A DNA stretch of 64,000 nt from JAPSGB01 sp963775185 (GCA_963775185.1 CAVZIE010000036.1:1-64000), one strand, 5' to 3'. Positions 51,412-60,988 are shown, numbered from the stretch's first letter. Translations and numbers: made by a program. Notes: generated by a model from the letters alone, not told the origin.

Positions 51412-53703
51412 TCACGGTGCGCAGCGGACGCCGACGCCGACGTTGTCGAAGCGCGCGGTGTAGATGCTCGAGCACAGGCAGCAGCAACCGCTCTGGAAGT
51501 ACGGCCCGGCGTAGTCGAGCGCCTCGTTCACGTAGGTGGCGTCGGTGCCCGAGCCGGTGAACGAGTACGACCCGCTGGTCGGGTTGGCGAAGCTGCTGCT
51601 GCCGTCGTCGCGCGCCTCGAGCGTCCACTGGTCGTTCGTGGCGTTGTAGGTGACGCGCACGCTGAAGTAGTGGGACACCGTGTAGTTGCCCGACGTGACC
51701 AGGTTGGTGAGCGTCCCGTTGCGCAGGCCGCCGGAGAAGCGAACCAGCCGGATCTGGCGGCTGCCGCCCAGCACCACCGCGTAGCCCTTGCCCGGAGCCG
51801 AGCTGCTGCAGGTGCCGGAGCTCGAGTTCAGGCCGGCAGCGGAGTCGGTCGCGAGCACGTACGCGAGCCCGACCGTGACGTCGTTCTGGCTGTTGGTATT
51901 GGAGCAGCTGAACCCTCCGTTGGTGGACTCGGGGTCGTCGCGATGCATGTTCAGCGTCCACACCACCGACTCGCCGGCGTTCTGCTTCAGCGTCGATTTG
52001 TAGAGCTGGTTATCGTACACGGAGCCGGTTCCGCTGGTCTTGACGTACGCGTAGCCCTGGCCATGACCGTTGGTGGAGCCGGTGGCGTTGGTGATCTCGA
52101 GTCGGCCGCCGTTGATGCGCACGCCGTGGTGGGACGTCGTGTACGCGCGCCAGTTGCTGCTCGACACCTGCGCGTCGCTGCCCGTGGTCCAGGAGCTGGA
52201 CGACGGCGACGTGAAGTCGTCGGAGAAGGCGCTGGTCAGCGTCGTCGGGCACGGCGGCTTGCAGGTTCCGCTGGTCGTGTCGCAGGTGTCGCCGCCCGTG
52301 CAGTCGGTGTTCGATAGACACTCGACGCACTTCGACGCCGCGCCGTTGGCCTGGCAGTGCGGCGTGGCTCCGCCACACGCCGAGCACGTCGCGCCGCACT
52401 TGGCGTCGGTGTCGCAGGCCGCGCAGCTGGTGCCGTTGCAGCTCGTGCCCGACCCGCACGCCACGCACGTCGCGCCGCAGTGGGCGTTGTCGGTGCACGC
52501 GACGCATACGTTGCTGCTGCAGTACTTGCCGGCGCTGCACAGGCCAGTGCCGGTGCACTCGACGCACTGGCCGCCGCTGCACACCTTGCTGGTCGCCGAG
52601 CAATCGGTGCACGCGCTGCCGCAGTGCTGGCTCGTGTCGCACGCGACGCAGGTCCCGCTCTGGCAGAATTTCCCGGACGGGCAGTTGGCGTCCACCTGGC
52701 AATCGCGGCACACGCCGTTGACGCAGCCGTAGGGACAGTTGGCGTCGGTCTCGGCGTAGCTGCACGTGCCAGCGCTGCACGTGCCGGCGCTCGAGTAGGT
52801 GCGCGCCGTGTTGGCGTCCTTGCAGTTCGCCGCCGGCGGCGTACTGCAGACCTTGCCCGCGCACGGATCGTTGGTGCACTGCGTCCCCGAGCAGCCGAAG
52901 GCGCAGAAGACGTCGTGAGTCGTCGGGTACGTGCAGGCGCCGCTGCCGTTGCAGGTGCCCGGCGCGTCGTAGACCGTCAGGTAGCTCGCGTCCTTGCAGT
53001 AGCTCGCCGGCGGCGCGTTGCACGTCACGCCCGTACACGGATCGCCGACGCAGACGTTGCTCTGGCAGCCGAACGGGCAGTACGCCTGCACCGCGCTGTA
53101 GCTGCAGGTCCCGGTGCCGCCGCAGGTTCCCGACGACTGGTACACCGACAGGTGCGTGGAGTCGGCGCACACGTTGGGCGGCGGCGCGTTGCACGTCACG
53201 CCGATGCACGGATCGCCGACGCACGCGCCGCTCGCGCAGCCGTTCGGGCACGCCGTCGTGGAGCTCGAGTAGCTGCACGTGCCGCTGGTGCCGCAGGTTC
53301 CGACGGCCTCGTACACCTGGAGATCGTTGCCGGAGCAGACCGATGCCGGCGGCGTGTTGCACACCACGCCGGTGCACGCCCCGGCGTCGCCGCCCGCGTC
53401 GCTTCCCGAGGCGCCCGCGGCGGCCTCCCCGCGGCGCCGCCGGAGACGTCCGCCGGCGCATCGACGGAGCTGTCGCCGGCGCCGCCGTCCGTCCCGCCGG
53501 TACCGCTCGTCCCGCCGCTGCCCGCGACGCCGGCGGAGCCTCCGCCCGAATCCCGCGGCACCCCCGGACGCGCCAACGCCGCCGGACGCGCCAACGCCGC
53601 CGGTTCCGCCCGTGAGATCGCTGCCCTTGGCGCAAGCGACGAGAACGGTGAGGCAAACCAGGACAACCAGGCCGGACAGGCGACCCCGAGGCAGCAGCAG
53701 CAT
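51412..53703 (-). CDS. large Cys-rich repeat lipoprotein with a C-terminal beta-sandwich
   Basis: ATG 53703 gives a signal ending VLVAC. A Gly/Ala linker is followed by four ~62-residue Cys-rich repeats (GVxCNxPPxxxC...GTCSY...CPxGC), then shorter Cys units (CSAGKYCSSNVC, CGATCVACGSG) and a ~240-residue beta-rich end (SAFSDDFTSPSSSSW...FDNVGVGVRC), like a LamG/concanavalin domain. In the linker (53430-53560) about 45 residues read as Arg-rich junk. An extra G near 53556 and a missing G near 53432 would restore GGSAGVAGSGGTSGT. The product has 763 residues; function unknown, surface-located. Confidence 0.8.
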   Translation of the reverse strand: MLLLPRGRLSGLVVLVCLTVLVACAKGSDLTGGTGGVGASGGVGASGGAAGFGRRLRRRRGQRRDERYRRDGRRRRRQLRRCAGGRLRRRRGEAAAGASGSDAGGDAGACTGVVCNTPPASVCSGNDLQVYEAVGTCGTSGTCSYSSSTTACPNGCASGACVGDPCIGVTCNAPPPNVCADSTHLSVYQSSGTCGGTGTCSYSAVQAYCPFGCQSNVCVGDPCTGVTCNAPPASYCKDASYLTVYDAPGTCNGSGACTYPTTHDVFCAFGCSGTQCTNDPCAGKVCSTPPAANCKDANTARTYSSAGTCSAGTCSYAETDANCPYGCVNGVCRDCQVDANCPSGKFCQSGTCVACDTSQHCGSACTDCSATSKVCSGGQCVECTGTGLCSAGKYCSSNVCVACTDNAHCGATCVACGSGTSCNGTSCAACDTDAKCGATCSACGGATPHCQANGAASKCVECLSNTDCTGGDTCDTTSGTCKPPCPTTLTSAFSDDFTSPSSSSWTTGSDAQVSSSNWRAYTTSHHGVRINGGRLEITNATGSTNGHGQGYAYVKTSGTGSVYDNQLYKSTLKQNAGESVVWTLNMHRDDPESTNGGFSCSNTNSQNDVTVGLAYVLATDSAAGLNSSSGTCSSSAPGKGYAVVLGGSRQIRLVRFSGGLRNGTLTNLVTSGNYTVSHYFSVRVTYNATNDQWTLEARDDGSSSFANPTSGSYSFTGSGTDATYVNEALDYAGPYFQSGCCCLCSSIYTARFDNVGVGVRCAP

Positions 53704-53752
53704 TTGGCCGGCTAGCCTACCCGGGTTCGGGCGCGCCGTCACGAGCGGCCGG

Positions 53753-55526
53753 CTACTCGGCGTCGGCCGACGCGCTCAGGCGCAGCGCCACCAGCTTGTC
53801 TTCTTGCAGGTGGCGCGCCGCGTCCGGATCGACGTAGTCGGAGTGGCAGCTCGCCTTCTCGCCGTCGGCCACGCCGACGGCGGCGCGCGTCTTGTTGGCG
53901 AGGCGATGGATCTCCTCCGGCGGCAGCACGCCGCGCTTCTCGAGGATCTCGCGCTGCTCGGCGCTGAGCGCGGGCGTCTGCATCACGCGCTCGCGCTGGA
54001 AGCCGTCGGCCTTGCCGCTGGCAAACTCCACAATCTCCTTGGAGATCCGCACGCTGCACCAGTCGTGCCCGCACATCGCGCAAAAGTCCGTGTCCACGTC
54101 GAGATCCTCGTCGTGGAACGCGCGCGCGACGTCGGGGTCGAACGCGAGCTCGAAGTGCTTCTCCCAGTTGAGCGCGGCGCGCGCCTTGGTCAGGTCGTCG
54201 TCCCAGTCACGCGCGGCGGGGATGCCGAGCGCGACGTCCGCGGCGTGCGCCGCGATCTTGTAGGCGATGCAGCCCTGCTTGACGTCGTCCTTCTTCGGCA
54301 GCCCGACGTGTTCTTTCGGCGTCACGTAGCAGAGCATCGCCGCGCCGTGATAGGCGGCGCTGGTCGCACCGATGCAGCTCGTGATGTGGTCGTAACCGGG
54401 GAACACGTCGGTCACGAGCGGACCGAGCACGTAGAACGGCGCGCCGTGACACACGCTGCGCTGCAGCTTCATGTTGTACTCGATCTGGTCGAACGGCACG
54501 TGACCGGGCCCTTCCACCATCACCTGCACGCCCTTCTTCCACGCGCGCTCGGTGAGCTCGCCCAGCGCGTCGAGCTCGGCGAGCTGCGCCTGGTCCGTCG
54601 CGTCCGCGAGGCCGCCGGGCCTGCAGACCGTCCCCCAGCGAGAACGACACGTCGTACTCGCGCATGATGTCGCAGATCTCGTCGAAGTGCGCGTACATCG
54701 GGTTCTGCTTGCCGTGCACGAGCATCCACTTGGCGAGCAAGGAACCGCCGCGGCTGACGATGCCGATCAAGCGCTTTTGCACGAACGGCAGGTGCTCGCG
54801 CAAGACGCCCGCGTGGATCGTGAAGTAGTCCACGCCCTGCTTCGCCTGCGCGAGCAGGCTGTCCATGATCACCTTCTCGGTCAGGTCCTCGATCTTGCGC
54901 CCGATGATCATCGAGTAGATGGGCACGGTGCCGATGGGCACGGTCGCGGCGCGGATGATCGCGTCGCGACACGCCTCCAGATCGCCGCCCGTGGACAGAT
55001 CCATCACGGTGTCGGCGCCCCAGCGCACGGACCAGCGCATCTTCTCGACCTCCTCGTCGGTGCTCGACGAGACCGGCGAGGCGCCGAGGTTGGCGTTGAT
55101 CTTCGTGAGGCTTCCGCGCCCGATGCACATCGCGTCGAGCTGGTAGCCGAGGTGCACGCGGTTCGCGGGGATGATCATGCGACCTGCGGCGATCTCTCCG
55201 CGCACCTGCTCCGGCGTCAGGTGCTTCTCGCGCTCGGCCACGCGCCGCATCTCGGGCGTCACGACGCCGAGCCGCGCGTGCTCGAGCTGCGTCACGGGCG
55301 AAGACCCTTCCGGCGCCACCCAGCGCCCGCCGTCGCGCCGCCAGCCGGCCGGCATGAAATCCCACGCGGTCTTGTCGCTCGGCTCGGGCATGCCCGGCGT
55401 GTCCGGCGACGAGAACGAGCGCGGCCCGCCGATGTCCGCGCGATTCGCGAAAGAGCCCGGCGTCGTGCCCTGGGCAACCGACGACGGATTGAAAGCGCCT
55501 CGAAGCGGCAGCGTGCGTTGGGTCAT
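53753..55526 (-). CDS. thiC: phosphomethylpyrimidine synthase, one extra base
   Basis: This radical SAM enzyme makes HMP-P from AIR in thiamine synthesis. The frame breaks near 54622 after SFSLGDGL; deleting one base gives a continuous 590-residue ThiC of normal length. VMDLSTGGD, GRGGSLLAKWML-like and MVEGPGHVPFDQIEYNMKLQ segments match, as does the C-terminal cluster CAMCGHDWC (CxxCx4C). ATG 55526 has a GAGGAG ribosome site and lies below a TPP riboswitch. The intact riboswitch and full-length repair argue for sequence error. Confidence 0.93.
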
Positions 55527-55551
55527 GCGTTCCTCGACTCCTCTTCTAGAC

Positions 55552-55667
55552 GAGGGAAGGAAACGCCGTGTGGCGCCGCTTCCCTCCGCCGGTGCTAACC
55601 GGATCAGGTTCCACGGGTGCGTCTCAGCGGCCTTCGCGCCGCGCCCCGAGCGACGCGCAGACCCTAG
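55552..55667 (-). promoter_or_regulatory. TPP riboswitch with expression-platform hairpin
   Basis: Read on the minus strand, 55667-55578 contains the THI-box core: GCTGAGACGCACCC, GAACCTGATCCGGTTAGCAC and CGGAGGGAAGC. It is followed by a hairpin GAGGGAAG/CTTCCCTC (55552-55586) with an inner CGCC/GGCG stem that reuses the 3' strand of the aptamer, as in TPP-controlled stop or access switches. It lies directly upstream of thiC. Confidence 0.92.
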
Positions 55668-55699
55668 CCCACATCAGGCCGCAGCGGTAGCGAGCCAGG

Positions 55700-55718
55700 T
55701 GCCGGTCCGGCGCGGGTC
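55700..55718 (+). repeat. 19-bp palindromic repeat, copy 16
   Basis: TGCCGGTCCGGCGCGGGTC; inverted pair with copy 17, with a half copy (CCGCCGGACCGGA) between them at 55728-55740. Confidence 0.78.
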
Positions 55719-55743
55719 ACGAACGGCCCGCCGGACCGGAATG

Positions 55744-55762
55744 ATTCCGCGCCGGACCGGCA
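55744..55762 (-). repeat. 19-bp palindromic repeat, copy 17
   Basis: Exact reverse consensus; between the riboswitch and the convergently placed lipoprotein stop region. Confidence 0.8.
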
Positions 55763-55805
55763 TCCGGCCGGTCCTCCCCCAATCGAAGGCGACCCGGGTC
55801 GTGGC

Positions 55806-56690
55806 TCAGTTGCTCGTGACGCAGAGGTAGCCGCCGCTGCCGCTGCTGTTGCCGGCACACGTGCCCGTGGTCGAGTCGCAGTAGCCGAGGCACTCGTCGC
55901 CGGTGCACGGCGCGCCGGCGGCCAGCTTCGCGGCGCACGTGGTGCCGTCGCAGTAGGCGTCGCTCACGCACGAGCCGTAGCCCGTGCAAGTCGCACCGAG
56001 GGCGGCGAGCGGCTGGCACGTCGAGCCGCCAGTCTGGGCGTCGTAGCTGCAGCTCGCGTCGTCCACGCAGGTGCCGGAGTCGCAAGCCGCGCCGACCGCG
56101 AGCTTCTTCGTGCACGTATTCGAGTTGTAGTCGCAGGCGAACGCCGGATCGGAGCTGCAGTCGTAGACGGTGCTCTGGCCGGTGTCGTTGCCGCACGGCT
56201 TGCCCTCCTCGGCCGGGAGGTGCTGGACGCAGGTCCCGTGCGAACCCGAGCCGCTGCCGAGCAAGCACCCGACGGTTCCCTGGTCGGGCAGCTTGCAGTC
56301 GAAGTCCGTCTGACAGGCGCCGCCGGGCGCCACCGTGCCGTCGACGACGCGCTGGCAGACGTCGGGTCCCGAGCTCGCGCCGGTGCAGCCGTCGTACCAG
56401 CCCTGGAGCTGGGACAAGCACGCGTCGGCGGCGGTCTGGTCGAAGTGGCCGCCGTTGTCGAGCGAGTGCTGCAGGCCCGCGTTTCCCAGGTAGTCGTAGA
56501 ATTGCTCGCACGCCGCCGGGTCGTGCGCTTGGCCCTCGGCCTTGCAGCACGGCGCGATGCCCGTGCAGATCGCGTGGGCGTACGATCCGAACCAGGTCTG
56601 CGCCGGCCCGCCGCTGCCGTCCGACGACGAGCAGGCGAGCAGCGCGAGCGACGAAGCGAACCACAAGGCAGCGGCGGAGAAGCGGGACAT
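55806..56690 (-). CDS. Cys-rich lipoprotein with EGF-like spacing
   Basis: ATG 56690 gives signal MSRFSAAALWFASSLALLAC. The 294-residue product has an N-terminal helical domain (AHAICTGIAPCCKAEGQAHDPAACEQFYDYL) and five or six short modules of the form GxxCxxxxxCxxxxxC (GACQTDFDCKL, GAACDSGTCVDDASC, GAPCTGDECLGYC). This arrangement is widespread in Myxococcota surface proteins; function unknown. Confidence 0.78.
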   Translation of the reverse strand: MSRFSAAALWFASSLALLACSSSDGSGGPAQTWFGSYAHAICTGIAPCCKAEGQAHDPAACEQFYDYLGNAGLQHSLDNGGHFDQTAADACLSQLQGWYDGCTGASSGPDVCQRVVDGTVAPGGACQTDFDCKLPDQGTVGCLLGSGSGSHGTCVQHLPAEEGKPCGNDTGQSTVYDCSSDPAFACDYNSNTCTKKLAVGAACDSGTCVDDASCSYDAQTGGSTCQPLAALGATCTGYGSCVSDAYCDGTTCAAKLAAGAPCTGDECLGYCDSTTGTCAGNSSGSGGYLCVTSN

Positions 56691-56845
56691 CGCCGCTATC
56701 CTAGCCGACATGCGCGCCCCGTTCGCATCCGCCATGTAGTCAAGCCTGGCTCGTTGTCGTCGGTTATCCCACCCGACGGCCGGTTTTCACGGGGCGAACG
56801 CCAAGCCAAGGAAGGCGGGCGCCGTCGGTCTGGTAGGAAACCAGG

Positions 56846-57556
56846 ATGGATCTCGTGGGCATCAGCCGCGCGCTGGCGCGGAAGGTGGACCGGCTCGAGT
56901 TCGGGCCGCCGGTGGCGTTCGTGTACAACCCGTTGGTCTACGCCCGCGAGCCCCACGAGGAGTACCTGTCCCGCTTCGGCGCGGCGCCGAAGGAGGTCGT
57001 ACTCGTGGGCATGAACCCGGGCCCGTTCGGCATGGCGCAGACCGGCGTCCCGTTCGGCGAGATCGCCGCCGTACGCGACTGGATGCAGATCGCGGGACGC
57101 GTGACCAAGCCCCGGCGCGAGCACCCGAAGCGGCCGGTGCTCGGCTTCGAGTGCACGCGGAAGGAAGTGAGCGGGGCGCGATTGTGGGGCTGGGCGCAGG
57201 ACCGCTTCGGCAAGCCGGGTCGCTTCTTCAAGCGGATGTTCGTAGCAAACTACTGTCCGCTCGCGTTCATGGAGGAAAGCGGCCGGAACCTCACGCCGGA
57301 CAAGCTCCCCGCCGAGGTGCGAGAGCCGCTGTTCGCCGCCTGCGACGACGCCCTGCGTCGGACGATCGCGCTCCTGGGGCCGCGCTACGTCGTGGGCGTC
57401 GGCGTGTTCGCGGAGAAGCGCGTGCGCGACGCGCTGCAGGGCTTCGACGGCCGCATCGGCGCGATCCTGCACCCGAGCCCGGCCAGCCCGAAGGCGAACC
57501 GCGACTGGGCCGGCACCGTCGACGCGCAGCTCGCCGGGATCGGCATCCGGACCTGA
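56846..57556 (+). CDS. SMUG-like uracil-DNA glycosylase
   Basis: This is a 236-residue base-excision repair enzyme. VGMNPGPFGMAQTGVPFGE is the SMUG active-site motif (the Asn-Pro loop that activates water), and HPSPASPKANRDW is the DNA-intercalating region. It should remove uracil and hydroxymethyluracil from DNA. A ribosome site (AGGAAACCAGG) precedes ATG 56846. Monocistronic. Confidence 0.9.
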   Translation: MDLVGISRALARKVDRLEFGPPVAFVYNPLVYAREPHEEYLSRFGAAPKEVVLVGMNPGPFGMAQTGVPFGEIAAVRDWMQIAGRVTKPRREHPKRPVLGFECTRKEVSGARLWGWAQDRFGKPGRFFKRMFVANYCPLAFMEESGRNLTPDKLPAEVREPLFAACDDALRRTIALLGPRYVVGVGVFAEKRVRDALQGFDGRIGAILHPSPASPKANRDWAGTVDAQLAGIGIRT

Positions 57557-57601
57557 AGACAACGGGCACTCGGCCGCCGGTTCGGCTATTGTGCGCCGGT
57601 C

Positions 57602-58684
57602 ATGACGAAGATTCTGGTCGCGGCGGTGGTGGCAGGGCTCGCGCTCGCGGGTTGCGGCGGATCGAGCTCGAACGACTCGCCGGGAACGTCCGGCAGCGGC
57701 GGCTCCGGCGGAGGAACCGGCGGCTCCGGCGGCGGATCCGGCGGCTCCGGTGGAGGGAGCGGCGGAACCGGCGGCTCGACGGCGTCGACCTGCGTGGCGC
57801 CGAAGTGCGACTGCAACAACTGCTACGCGACGCATGTCTGCCAGGGCGACGACCACTCGACGGCCGTCGACGCGTGTACGGACACGACGCTCGGCCTGCA
57901 GACGGTGCGCATCGACATGGACTCGTTCGACGTCGAACCCGGCGGCGAGGTCTACATGTGCCAGAACTTCAAGAACCCGTTCGGCGGCACGGACACGGCG
58001 ATCGCCGCGAGCGAGAGCTACATGTCGCAGGGCTCGCACCACATGTTCGCGTTCTACAACGACACCTCGACGGACGGCGCGCTCGAGTCGTGCAGCGGGC
58101 TCGAGTTCCACCGCTCGATCCACACGGCGCAGGAACCGTACACGAAGTTCCAGTACCCGACCGGCGTCGGCGCGCTGATCAAGGGCACCGAGGGCGTGCG
58201 CATGAACGCGCACTACATCAACACCTCGAACAAGACCTTGACCGCACACGTGTCGGTCGTGCTCTACGTCGCCAAGCCGGGCACGGTGAGCTCGTACTCG
58301 GCGCAGATCTTCTTCAACAACCCGGCGATCCTGGTCGGCCCGCACGCTACGGGACACGCGACCAAGACCTGCAACATCCCCAGCGACGTGAAGCTGTTCG
58401 GCGTGTCCAGCCACATGCACCAGTTCGGCACGCACTTCACCGCCACCACCGACGACGGCCGCAGCGTCTACGAGACGGACACCTGGGACAACCCGGAGGT
58501 CAAGATCTTCGACCCGCCTATGGATCTGGCGACGGGCAGCAGCATCACGTACACCTGCGACTACAACAACCCGACGTCCTCCACGCTGACGTTCGGCGAT
58601 TCGGCGTACACGAACGAGATGTGCATCCTGAGCGGGCGCTACTTCCCGGCAGCCGACGGCGCGACCATCGATTGCCTCTACTAG
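57602..58684 (+). CDS. copper type II ascorbate-dependent monooxygenase-like lipoprotein, second copy
   Basis: This is a 360-residue lipoprotein (lipobox LAGC). A Gly/Ser repeat linker (about 20-60) and a Cys cluster (CVAPKCDCNNC) precede the catalytic module. Copper ligands are in family order: H146-H147 (GSHHM) and H204 (AHYIN), then H271 and H273 (SSHMHQFG) and M340 (TNEMC). It has the same plan as 13365..14384 but is divergent outside the motifs. An extracytoplasmic hydroxylase is predicted; substrate and electron donor unknown. Confidence 0.78.
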   Translation: MTKILVAAVVAGLALAGCGGSSSNDSPGTSGSGGSGGGTGGSGGGSGGSGGGSGGTGGSTASTCVAPKCDCNNCYATHVCQGDDHSTAVDACTDTTLGLQTVRIDMDSFDVEPGGEVYMCQNFKNPFGGTDTAIAASESYMSQGSHHMFAFYNDTSTDGALESCSGLEFHRSIHTAQEPYTKFQYPTGVGALIKGTEGVRMNAHYINTSNKTLTAHVSVVLYVAKPGTVSSYSAQIFFNNPAILVGPHATGHATKTCNIPSDVKLFGVSSHMHQFGTHFTATTDDGRSVYETDTWDNPEVKIFDPPMDLATGSSITYTCDYNNPTSSTLTFGDSAYTNEMCILSGRYFPAADGATIDCLY

Positions 58685-58746
58685 CCGAGCTGTCGTCCGG
58701 AAAAATGCGGTTGGTAATGCGCCCGCGCCTCGGGTAAACCCTCGAC

Positions 58747-59937
58747 GTGCCCAAGTTCACGTGGAACATCGACCCGGTGTTCGCGCGCGTTCCGGTGAAC
58801 GCGCTGGTCGTGGTACTCGCGATATTCGGCGCGTTCTCCGTGATCAGCGGCGCGCGCCGAAAGGACAGCGACCCGATCTGGTGGGGCCTGATCACGCTGG
58901 CCATCGCGGGGGCGGTGAAGCTCTGGAAGACCACGCCCTTCGAGCTCCGCTACTACAGCGTGATCTTCATGGGCGTGTTCCTGGGCGGCTACGCGCTCCT
59001 GAACTGGCAGATCAAGCGCGGCGGCGGCGACGAGGAAGACTCGGGCGATTTCATCGTCTACGGCGTGCTCGGCGTGCTGATCGGCGCGCGCCTCGGCCAC
59101 GTCATCTTCTACGACCTGGACAAGGCCCTGCGCGATCCGCTGTGGGTGTTCCAGATCTGGACCGGCGGCCTCGCGAGCCACGGCGCCACGGCCGGCCTGA
59201 TCGTCGCGATGTGGCTGTACACGAAGCGGCGCGGCATCCCGTTCCTGGAGGGTTCGGACCGCTTCGCGTTCTCGGCAGCCCTGGGCGCCACGCTGGTGCG
59301 CGCCGGCAACTTCCTGAACTCCGAGATCGTCGGGCGCCCGACGGATCAGACCTGGGGCGTGAAGTTCCCGCGCTACCGGGAAGCCGAGCTGGTGTACCGG
59401 CACCCGAGCCAGCTCTACGAGGTCGCGCTCGGCCTGCTGGTGCTGCTGATCCTCTACCTGGTGGATCGCGCTGCCGGAAAAGAGAAGCGCCCGCGCGGCC
59501 TGCTGATCGCAACCTTCTTCGCCGTGTACTTCACGGGCCGCTTCTTCGTCGAGTACTTCAAGGCGTACCAGACGCTCGAGCAGGCCAACTCCATGTTCAC
59601 CATGGGCCAATACCTGTCGATGCCCGCCGCGGCCCTGGGCTACTTCGGGATCTACTGGAGCCTGAAGAAGCGACTACCGGTGGGCTGGCCGGCACGGCAA
59701 GAGCGCCTGCAACGCGACGACGACGACGACGACGCGACGAGCGAGCGCCGGCAGGCGCGCGACGCGGACGTGGACGAGGAGTTCGACGAGCCGCCGCCGC
59801 GTCCGAAGAAGAAGCGGAAGAAGAAGGGCAAGAAACGGAAGCCCGAAGCGGAAGCGACGGCGAAAGGCGAGCCCGACGCGCCCGACGCGCCCGACGAGCC
59901 CGACGAGCCCGACGAGCCCGACGAAGCGGGGGTTTGA
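58747..59937 (+). CDS. lgt: prolipoprotein diacylglyceryl transferase with a long charged tail
   Basis: This inner-membrane enzyme transfers diacylglycerol to the lipobox Cys of prolipoproteins. About 320 residues with seven hydrophobic helices match the family: GGLASHGATAGL, VRAGNFLNSEIVGRPTD (conserved Arg/Asn) and HPSQLYE. The last ~75 residues are an added Lys/Arg- then Asp/Glu/Pro-rich tail (KKKRKKKGKKRK, PDEPDEPDE) encoded by short tandem repeats. The start is GTG 58747. With some sixteen lipoproteins in this window its substrate load is high. Confidence 0.92.
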   Translation: MPKFTWNIDPVFARVPVNALVVVLAIFGAFSVISGARRKDSDPIWWGLITLAIAGAVKLWKTTPFELRYYSVIFMGVFLGGYALLNWQIKRGGGDEEDSGDFIVYGVLGVLIGARLGHVIFYDLDKALRDPLWVFQIWTGGLASHGATAGLIVAMWLYTKRRGIPFLEGSDRFAFSAALGATLVRAGNFLNSEIVGRPTDQTWGVKFPRYREAELVYRHPSQLYEVALGLLVLLILYLVDRAAGKEKRPRGLLIATFFAVYFTGRFFVEYFKAYQTLEQANSMFTMGQYLSMPAAALGYFGIYWSLKKRLPVGWPARQERLQRDDDDDDATSERRQARDADVDEEFDEPPPRPKKKRKKKGKKRKPEAEATAKGEPDAPDAPDEPDEPDEPDEAGV

Positions 59938-59986
59938 CGCACCCACGCGGCGGGGCGACCATGATCGTCCCCTGGAACCCAGCGCC

Positions 59987-60988
59987 ATGAGCGTCGACGC
60001 CAGTCCGCAGTCCGGGAGCACCCAGCTCGGCCCCGGGACGCACCTTGGAGCGTACCAACTGCTCTGCGCGGTGGCCCAGGGCGGCATGGCGCGCGTGTGG
60101 GCCGCGCGCCACACCAGCGGACAGATCGTCGCCATCAAGACGATCCGCCCGGAGCTCGCCGCCGACACGACATATCGCACGCTGTTCGTCGACGAGGCTC
60201 GCTTCGCGTCCAGCGTCGAGCACCCGAACGTGTGCCGCGTGTACGGCCTCGGCGAGGAGCAGGGCGTGCTCTACATCGCCATGGAGTGGGTGCGCGGCGA
60301 GAGCTTCGCGCGCATCCTCAAGCCGTTCAAGGGCGACACGGCGCGCCCGATCGATCCACGCGTGTGTGCTCGCCTGATCGCCGACAGCTGCGCCGCGCTC
60401 CACGCCACCCATGAGCTCCGCGACCAGGAGGGGCGCACGGTTCGTCTGGTGCACTGCGACGTCTCGCCGCAGAACCTGCTGCTCACGGTCGACGGCCAGG
60501 TCAAGCTGGTCGACTTCGGCGTCGCGCGATCCACCGCCGCGCCGAGCAGCCGCTCGGTTCCGCGCCTCGACGGCAAGGCCGCGTACATGGCGCCGGAGCA
60601 GGCCGCTGGCACGCGCGTCAGCCGCCTCTCGGACGTGTTCGTGCTCGGCGCCTGCCTGTACGAGCTGTCCACCGGCCTGCGCCCGTTCGCCACGGGTTCG
60701 TGGGACGCGACCATCGAGCGACTGATGCAGGGCGAGTTCCAACCGCCGAGCGTGGTGCTCGCCGACTTCCCGCCGCTGCTCGAACGCATCGTGCTACGCG
60801 CGATGGCCAGCAGCTCCGCGCATCGCTATCCGTCCGCGGAGCGCATGCGCGTCGCGCTCGAGGACTACCTGCGCCGCTCTGGCCCGCCGCTGGGCCAGGC
60901 CGACCTCGCGACGTTCCTCGACGAGCGCGCCGGCAACCTGATCCGCGAGCGCGACTCCGAGATCGACAAGGCCTTGCGCCAGCCCTGA
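59987..60988 (+). CDS. Hanks-type Ser/Thr protein kinase
   Basis: This 333-residue kinase has no membrane segment. CAVAQGGMARVWAA (glycine loop), VAIKTI (Lys), LVHCDVSPQNLLL (catalytic Asp, with Cys instead of Arg: HCD, non-RD), VDFGVAR, AAYMAPEQAAG and a full C-lobe. The C-terminal 40 residues (DLATFLDERAGNLIRERDSEIDKALRQP) are a helical tail. It lies 49 bp after lgt in the same direction. Confidence 0.9.
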   Translation: MSVDASPQSGSTQLGPGTHLGAYQLLCAVAQGGMARVWAARHTSGQIVAIKTIRPELAADTTYRTLFVDEARFASSVEHPNVCRVYGLGEEQGVLYIAMEWVRGESFARILKPFKGDTARPIDPRVCARLIADSCAALHATHELRDQEGRTVRLVHCDVSPQNLLLTVDGQVKLVDFGVARSTAAPSSRSVPRLDGKAAYMAPEQAAGTRVSRLSDVFVLGACLYELSTGLRPFATGSWDATIERLMQGEFQPPSVVLADFPPLLERIVLRAMASSSAHRYPSAERMRVALEDYLRRSGPPLGQADLATFLDERAGNLIRERDSEIDKALRQP

